This document shows positions 55,567 through 64,000 of a stretch of DNA of 64,000 bases, piece by piece. How positions within the stretch are numbered: position 1 is the stretch's first letter; every line of letters begins with the position of its first letter. The stretch comes from Ferrovibrio sp046297895 (GTDB lineage Bacteria > Pseudomonadota > Alphaproteobacteria > Ferrovibrionales > Ferrovibrionaceae): assembly GCF_046297895.1 (NCBI RefSeq), contig NZ_JBKBHC010000009.1, positions 62,001 to 126,000 of the forward strand. The letters are read 5' to 3'. Made by a program: the position numbers and the translations under genes. The notes under the pieces are model-generated. The model did not search any database. It was not told the DNA's origin and was given only the letters and a program-made list of their open reading frames with translations.

Positions 55567-55592
55567 TTTCCTGTCGTCTCGCGAAGAGGAAA
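55567..55592 (+). promoter_or_regulatory. Shine-Dalgarno-sequestering hairpin before thiC
   Basis: TTTCCT (55567-55572) can pair with AGGAAA (55587-55592), with an inner CT/AG extension. This hides the AGAGGA ribosome site five bases before the thiC ATG. It is a plausible expression platform for translational control by the riboswitch. Confidence 0.55.
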
Positions 55593-55596
55593 TCCC

Positions 55597-57395
<1,799 letters not shown>

Positions 57396-57399
<4 letters not shown>

Positions 57400-58040
57400 G
57401 CCACGACCCGCCGGTCTTCGACGAAGGTTTCCAGAACAGGCTGGCCGAACTGCTGGCCTGGCGGCGCGACGTGCGGCATTTCCGCAGCAGCCCTGTGCCG
57501 CCGGCGCTAGTGACGCATCTGCTGGAGTTGGCCGCCCTCGCGCCCAGCGTGGGTAACAGCCAGCCCTGGCGCTTTGTGCTGGTGGAAGAGCCGGCGCGGC
57601 GCGCCAAGGTGATCGCCAATTTCGAGCGGGCGAATGCCGAGGCCCTGGCCGATTACAGCGGCGAACAGGCGAGGCTCTATGCCACGCTGAAACTGGCCGG
57701 CCTGAAAGAGGCGCCAGTGCATCTGGCCGTCTTCTGCGACGAGGACACGGCGCAGGGCCATGGCCTGGGCCGCCGCACCATGCCCGAGATGCTGGACTAT
57801 TCCACCGTGATGGCGGTCTACGGCTTCTGGCTGGCCGCCCGGGCCCATGGCCTGGGCGTGGGCTGGGTCTCGATCCTGGAGCCGGAGACCCTCACCCGCG
57901 ACCTCGAGGTGCCGGCAGGCTGGAAGCTGGTGGCGTATTTATGCGTCGGCTGGCCCGAGGATGAGGCCGACACGCCGGAACTGGAGCGCCGCGGCTGGGA
58001 GCACCGGCGCAGCGTGGCCGGGCAGATCATGAAGCGCTGA
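57396..58040 (+). CDS. bluB: 5,6-dimethylbenzimidazole synthase BluB
   Basis: 214-residue flavin-destroying enzyme of the nitroreductase superfamily that makes dimethylbenzimidazole, the lower ligand of cobalamin, from FMNH2 and oxygen. Visible motifs are DVRHFRSSPVPP, LAALAPSVGNSQPWRFV, GRRTMPEMLDYSTVMA and GLGVGWVSILEP, matching BluB rather than ordinary nitroreductases. It is translationally coupled to thiC, so it should share TPP control. Confidence 0.9.
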
Positions 58041-58046
58041 AACGAA

Positions 58047-58072
58047 AACGGCCGGGCAGAAACCCGGCCGTT
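58047..58072. terminator. Terminator between bluB and atpC
   Basis: A 10-bp stem AACGGCCGGG / CCCGGCCGTT with a CAGAAA loop lies between the convergent genes. The A-rich left flank (seen as U-rich on the minus strand) favours stopping the atp transcript. Confidence 0.75.
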
Positions 58073-58094
58073 GCGTTATTCATTCAAAGACGAC

Positions 58095-58496
58095 TTACGC
58101 CGCCGCCTCGAGCATGGCGGTGTATTTCTCGACATTCGCCTGGGCGCGGGCGCGGGCGTGATCGTCCTTGGCGTCCTCGACATCCTCGCGGGCATCCTTG
58201 AGCGCCTGCTCCAGCTTGGCGCGGTCGAGATGCTTCACCGGCACGGCTTCTTCTGCCAGCACGGTCAGCTTGTCGTTGGCGACTTCGGCGAAGCCGCCGG
58301 CGACGAAGATGCGCTCGGCCACGCTGCCGTTCACCGTGACCTCGATGACGCCGTTGCGGATCGTCGAGATCAGCGGGGTGTGGCCCGGCAGCACGCCGAA
58401 ATCACCGCCCTCGCCCGGCACGACCACCATTTCGGCGTCGACGGCCAGGAGCAGCTTCTCCGGCGATACCAGTTCGAACCTGACGCTATCCGCCAT
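58095..58496 (-). CDS. atpC: ATP synthase F1 subunit epsilon
   Basis: 133-residue epsilon subunit of the F1 stalk: N-terminal beta-sandwich (FELVSPEKLLLAVDAEMVVVP, FGVLPGHTPLIS, FVAGGFAEVANDKLTVLAE) and a helical C terminus (about 90-130) that regulates ATPase activity. Last gene of the atpHAGDC operon; 23 bases after atpD. Confidence 0.97.
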   Translation of the reverse strand: MADSVRFELVSPEKLLLAVDAEMVVVPGEGGDFGVLPGHTPLISTIRNGVIEVTVNGSVAERIFVAGGFAEVANDKLTVLAEEAVPVKHLDRAKLEQALKDAREDVEDAKDDHARARAQANVEKYTAMLEAAA

Positions 58497-58519
58497 GGTT
58501 TAACTCCTTACCTTGCGGC

Positions 58520-59944
<1,425 letters not shown>

Positions 59945-59988
59945 GATGCTGCTCCGTCCTTCTATGTCGTTCCTGCCAGCGCGCGCCG

Positions 59989-60876
59989 TTACACGGCCTC
60001 GGCGCCGGAGATGATTTCAATAAGCTCTTTGGTGATCTGGGCCTGACGCGACCGATTGTAGACCGTCGTCAACTTCTTGATCATTTCACCGGCGTTGCGC
60101 GTGGCGTTGTCCATCGCCGTCATCTTCGCGCCCATCTCGGAAGCCGCGTTCTCCAGCAGAGCGCGATAGACCTGCATCGACAGGTTCCGCGGCAGAAGCT
60201 GGTTCAAGATGGCTTCCTCGTCGGGCTCGAACTCATAGATCGCGCCGCCAAGATCCGGAGCCGCACCGGCGCCCGCGCCGGCGACCATGGCCGGGATGAG
60301 CTGCTGCACGGTGGGGATCTGGCTTATCACCGACTTGAAGTTGTTGAAGAAGATATGCGCGACGTCGAACTCGCCGGCCTCGAACATGGCCAGCGCGCGG
60401 TCGGCGATTTCCTGTGCCTCGGCGAAACCGACCTTCTTGACCTTCGAGAGATCGACGGTGTCGATAATCTTGGAGGCATGATCGCGACGCAGCTGGTCGC
60501 GGCCCTTCTTGCCGACGCAGAGGATCTTGACTGTCTTGCCCTGGGCGGTCAGCTCCTCGATCTTGCGGCGGGCCAGCTTGACGATCGAGGAATTGAACGC
60601 GCCGCAAAGGCCGCGCTCGGCGGTGGCGACGATCAGGAGATGCACCTGATCCTTGCCGTTGCCGACCAGCAGCTTCGGCGCGTTTTCGGCGCCGTTCTGG
60701 CCGGCCGCCAGCGAGGCCAGGATGCCGGCCATGCGTTCGGCATAGGGCCGGGCCGCTTCCGCGGCCTCCTGGGCGCGGCGCAGCTTGCTGGCTGCCACCA
60801 TCTTCATCGCCTTCGTGATCTTCTGGGTCGATTTGACCGAGTTGATCCGAACGCGGAGGCTCTTGAGGCTAGGCAT
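59989..60876 (-). CDS. atpG: ATP synthase F1 subunit gamma
   Basis: 295-residue central stalk subunit: N-terminal helix MPSLKSLRVRINSVKSTQKITKAMKMVAASK-type start (first 30 residues conserved), TAERGLCGAFNSSIV Rossmann-like domain, and the C-terminal helix ATRNAGEMIKKLTTVYNRSRQA. Third gene of the operon, 22 bases after atpA. Confidence 0.98.
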   Translation of the reverse strand: MPSLKSLRVRINSVKSTQKITKAMKMVAASKLRRAQEAAEAARPYAERMAGILASLAAGQNGAENAPKLLVGNGKDQVHLLIVATAERGLCGAFNSSIVKLARRKIEELTAQGKTVKILCVGKKGRDQLRRDHASKIIDTVDLSKVKKVGFAEAQEIADRALAMFEAGEFDVAHIFFNNFKSVISQIPTVQQLIPAMVAGAGAGAAPDLGGAIYEFEPDEEAILNQLLPRNLSMQVYRALLENAASEMGAKMTAMDNATRNAGEMIKKLTTVYNRSRQAQITKELIEIISGAEAV

Positions 60877-60898
60877 GACGCGCTACCCTAAAGCCGGC

Positions 60899-62427
<1,529 letters not shown>

Positions 62428-62428
<1 letters not shown>

Positions 62429-62988
62429 CACGCAACCCCTTTCATAGCGGACTTGAGATTATTGAGTTTGGTACGGACCGACGCATCGATCATGCGCGAG
62501 CCGAGTTTGACGACCAGACCGCCGATCAGCGAGGGATCGACCTTGGCGTTGATGACAACGTTGCCGGCGGCTTCCGACGACAGCGAAGACTTGATCTGCG
62601 CAAGCTGCGCATCCGACAGCGGCACGGCCGAAACGACCTCGGCAACCGCTTCGCCGCGATGGTGGCTGAGCAGGCTTTTGAAAGCGGCGATGGCATCCGC
62701 CAGCACGAACAGGCGGCGGTTGTTGGCCACCACGCCGAGGAAACGGCGCACCAAGTCGCCGAAGCCGGCCTTTTCGGCTACGGCGGCGATGGCGCGAGCC
62801 TGTTCCTCGCGGCTGAAGACCGGCGAACGAACCAGGCGTACCAGATCGGCCGACTGGGCCAGCATGGCAGACAGGCTGTCGAGATCCTTGGCGACGGTGT
62901 CGAGCTGGCCGGCATCGCGCGCCAGATCGAACAGCGCCGTTGCGTAGCGGCCGGCAATACCGGAAACGAGCGTTGATTCCTGAGCCAC
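62428..62988 (-). CDS. atpH: ATP synthase F1 subunit delta
   Basis: 186-residue delta (OSCP) subunit joining F1 to the peripheral stalk: helical N-terminal domain (GIAGRYATALFDLARD, LVRLVRSPVFSREEQ), and C-terminal beta domain (NVVINAKVDPSLIGGLVVKLGSRMIDASVRTKL region). I place the start at GTG 62986-62988 after AGAAGAAGGG, which gives the normal length; a frame extended 22 codons upstream is Pro/Arg-rich and not family-like. First gene of the operon; F0 genes lie elsewhere as usual in alphaproteobacteria. Confidence 0.93.
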
Positions 62989-63365
62989 GAACGACCCTTC
63001 TTCTCTAGGACGCGGAACCGCCGGCCGGGACTCGGGCCCACTGGCCCTGGCCACCCTCCCGACGCTCCGCTTAAGACCTTGAACAGTCTAAGGAATTCAC
63101 GGGGCGGCCGATGCCTTCACAAAGCCCCCCGGCGCGAAAGCCGCGCTTAACTAGCATACGGGTTTCGGCGGCGCAACAGCGAGGCCGGCGCGGTCTTCTG
63201 CGCCTTTCGCCGCACTTATCCGGCAGGTCATAAAAAGCGGCGTCGGAACCGGAGAGAACGGCCCAAACTGGCCAAAACCAGCCAATCAGTATCAATTATC
63301 GACAGTTATCCCCAACCCTCGCCAATCGCCGCCAGGGCCCGCGGGTTCTCGCACTGGCAACTGCC
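62989..63365. other. 377-base gene-free region upstream of atpH
   Basis: No coding frame of interest on either strand. It must hold the atp operon promoter, but I cannot name one with confidence. A short AT-richer patch near 63285-63315 contains GATAAT-like sequences and one near-match to a DnaA box (TTATCCCCA), which I do not regard as functional evidence. Confidence 0.5.
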
Positions 63366-64000
63366 TCAGCTCAGGCAGGCTTCGGCATGGGCGATATCCT
63401 GGGCCGCGATGGCAAGACCCGGCGGGGGCGCCTCGCCTGCGGCGAGCAGAGTCGCCGCAACGAAGGCGCAGCGGTCTTCCAGCGCCTGCTTCTGCACCGC
63501 CAGCGCGACCAGGCGCGTTTCGACCCGATGCGCGAAACCGTCCAACAGATAGCTGGCGACGAAGGTGTTGGGCGGCGACATCGACAGCCAGTTGGCCATG
63601 CCGCCCTGTTCGGCCAGCAGGCCCGTCGCCGCCTCGGCCAGGCTGCGCGAGGCGCCATCCTCGGCGCCGGCCAATTCGGCAGCCTGCCTGTCGTCGAGAT
63701 TCAGGGTGGGGTCGAATCCCTCGCCCCGCAGCAGGTTGCGGCCATTGCTGCCGGCGCGGGCGATGCAGGCCTCGATCCGCCCCACCAGCAGGCCGATATT
63801 ATTGCGCAGGATATCCTGCTCCGGCCCGGCCAGGCCGCGTTCGCCCAGCACGGCAATCTGGGCGCGGATCTTGGCGATCTGCCGCGCAATGTCGTCGAGC
63901 GCGCCAAGCGCCGCCTCGCATTGCGCCACCGCCACCGCCAGGCCGGCCTGCATCGCCAGAATGGCATCGGCATCATGCAGCGGCAATGCCACCTGCGTAC
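63366..64000 (-). CDS. Flagellin-like protein, C-terminal part (start outside window)
   Basis: At least 211 residues; the frame is open to the window edge and the first in-window start-like codon is a GTG, so the true start is probably outside. The visible part reads like flagellin helices: ALGALDDIARQIAKIRAQ, DILRNNIGLLVGRIEACIARAG, then SNGRNLLRGEG (compare flagellin FNG-x-x-LL), and the C-terminal KQALEDRCAFVAATL...IAAQDIAHAEA, like the flagellin/FlgL C-terminal helix. It is Ala-rich and shorter than most flagellins. Role as filament, hook-junction or flagellin-like regulator cannot be decided. Confidence 0.55.
   Translation of the reverse strand, partial: TQVALPLHDADAILAMQAGLAVAVAQCEAALGALDDIARQIAKIRAQIAVLGERGLAGPEQDILRNNIGLLVGRIEACIARAGSNGRNLLRGEGFDPTLNLDDRQAAELAGAEDGASRSLAEAATGLLAEQGGMANWLSMSPPNTFVASYLLDGFAHRVETRLVALAVQKQALEDRCAFVAATLLAAGEAPPPGLAIAAQDIAHAEACLS

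Noticed and set aside
63301..63315. DnaA box / replication origin upstream of atpH
   Set aside because: Only one near-match (TTATCCCCA) is present, with no box cluster and no origin-linked genes.

Overview
The window is a GC-rich chromosomal segment of an alphaproteobacterium. The evidence is the ChvI/ChvG-HprK-RapZ-PTS cluster, a split ATP synthase operon carrying only atpHAGDC, the ahcY / DivL-like kinase / tsaE / amgK / murU / addB / addA run, the aminotransferase-ftsK-lolA neighbourhood and the sucC-sucD-sucA operon. Motility genes (motA, motB and a flagellin-like protein) point to a flagellated cell. The order is probably Rhodospirillales in the broad sense, but I cannot prove that from sequence alone. 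Most of the window is core genome. I see no insertion sequence, prophage, CRISPR array or rRNA operon. The only tRNA is tRNA-Phe(GAA).

Layout. 1-3.3 kb (minus): TCA-cycle operon sucC-sucD-sucA, with sucA cut by the window edge. 3.5-9.5 kb: lolA, ftsK and a PLP aminotransferase on the minus strand; a YbjQ-family gene and an alpha/beta hydrolase sit between lolA and ftsK on the plus strand. 9.7-13.8 kb: a secreted phytase-like esterase, a small protein, a large MscS-type channel and tRNA-Phe. 14-17.8 kb: a two-gene ABC-2 exporter, motA-motB and a DUF2306 membrane protein. 17.9-22.5 kb: chvI-chvG, hprK, rapZ, an EIIA-Man protein and HPr, a signalling block joining an envelope-sensing two-component system to a regulatory PTS. 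22.5-34.9 kb: ahcY, a DivL-like PAS kinase with a decayed ATPase domain, tsaE, the cell-wall-recycling pair amgK-murU, and addB-addA.

34.9-43.5 kb: DUF1223, GNAT and Nudix genes on plus; htpG and a four-gene Gld-like ABC cassette (ATPase, permease, GldG, DUF4340) on minus. 43.6-47.6 kb: a DUF1289 gene translationally coupled to a five-gene run completed by a dppBCDF-type peptide/nickel ABC transporter lacking its binding protein. 47.6-49.9 kb (minus): three tandem paralogous small lipoproteins, a Rap1a/Tai-domain protein and a CinA-type protein. 50-54 kb: sfsA, map, an MFS drug exporter and radC. 54-58 kb: a PAS histidine kinase, then a TPP riboswitch controlling thiC and a coupled bluB. 58-63 kb (minus): atpHAGDC. 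63.4-64 kb: a flagellin-like gene cut by the window edge.

Many plus/minus open frames opposite ftsK, mscS, sucCD, atpAD and thiC are shadows of high-GC coding DNA and were left out. The more unusual signals are the lipoprotein trio, the Gld-like cassette, the DivL-like protein that keeps its histidine but has lost the ATP-binding boxes, the AT-rich dyad over the ahcY promoter, a ten-codon upstream ORF at the EIIA gene, the thiC-bluB coupling under a TPP riboswitch, and a 16-bp tandem duplication that supplies the stop codons of two convergent genes.
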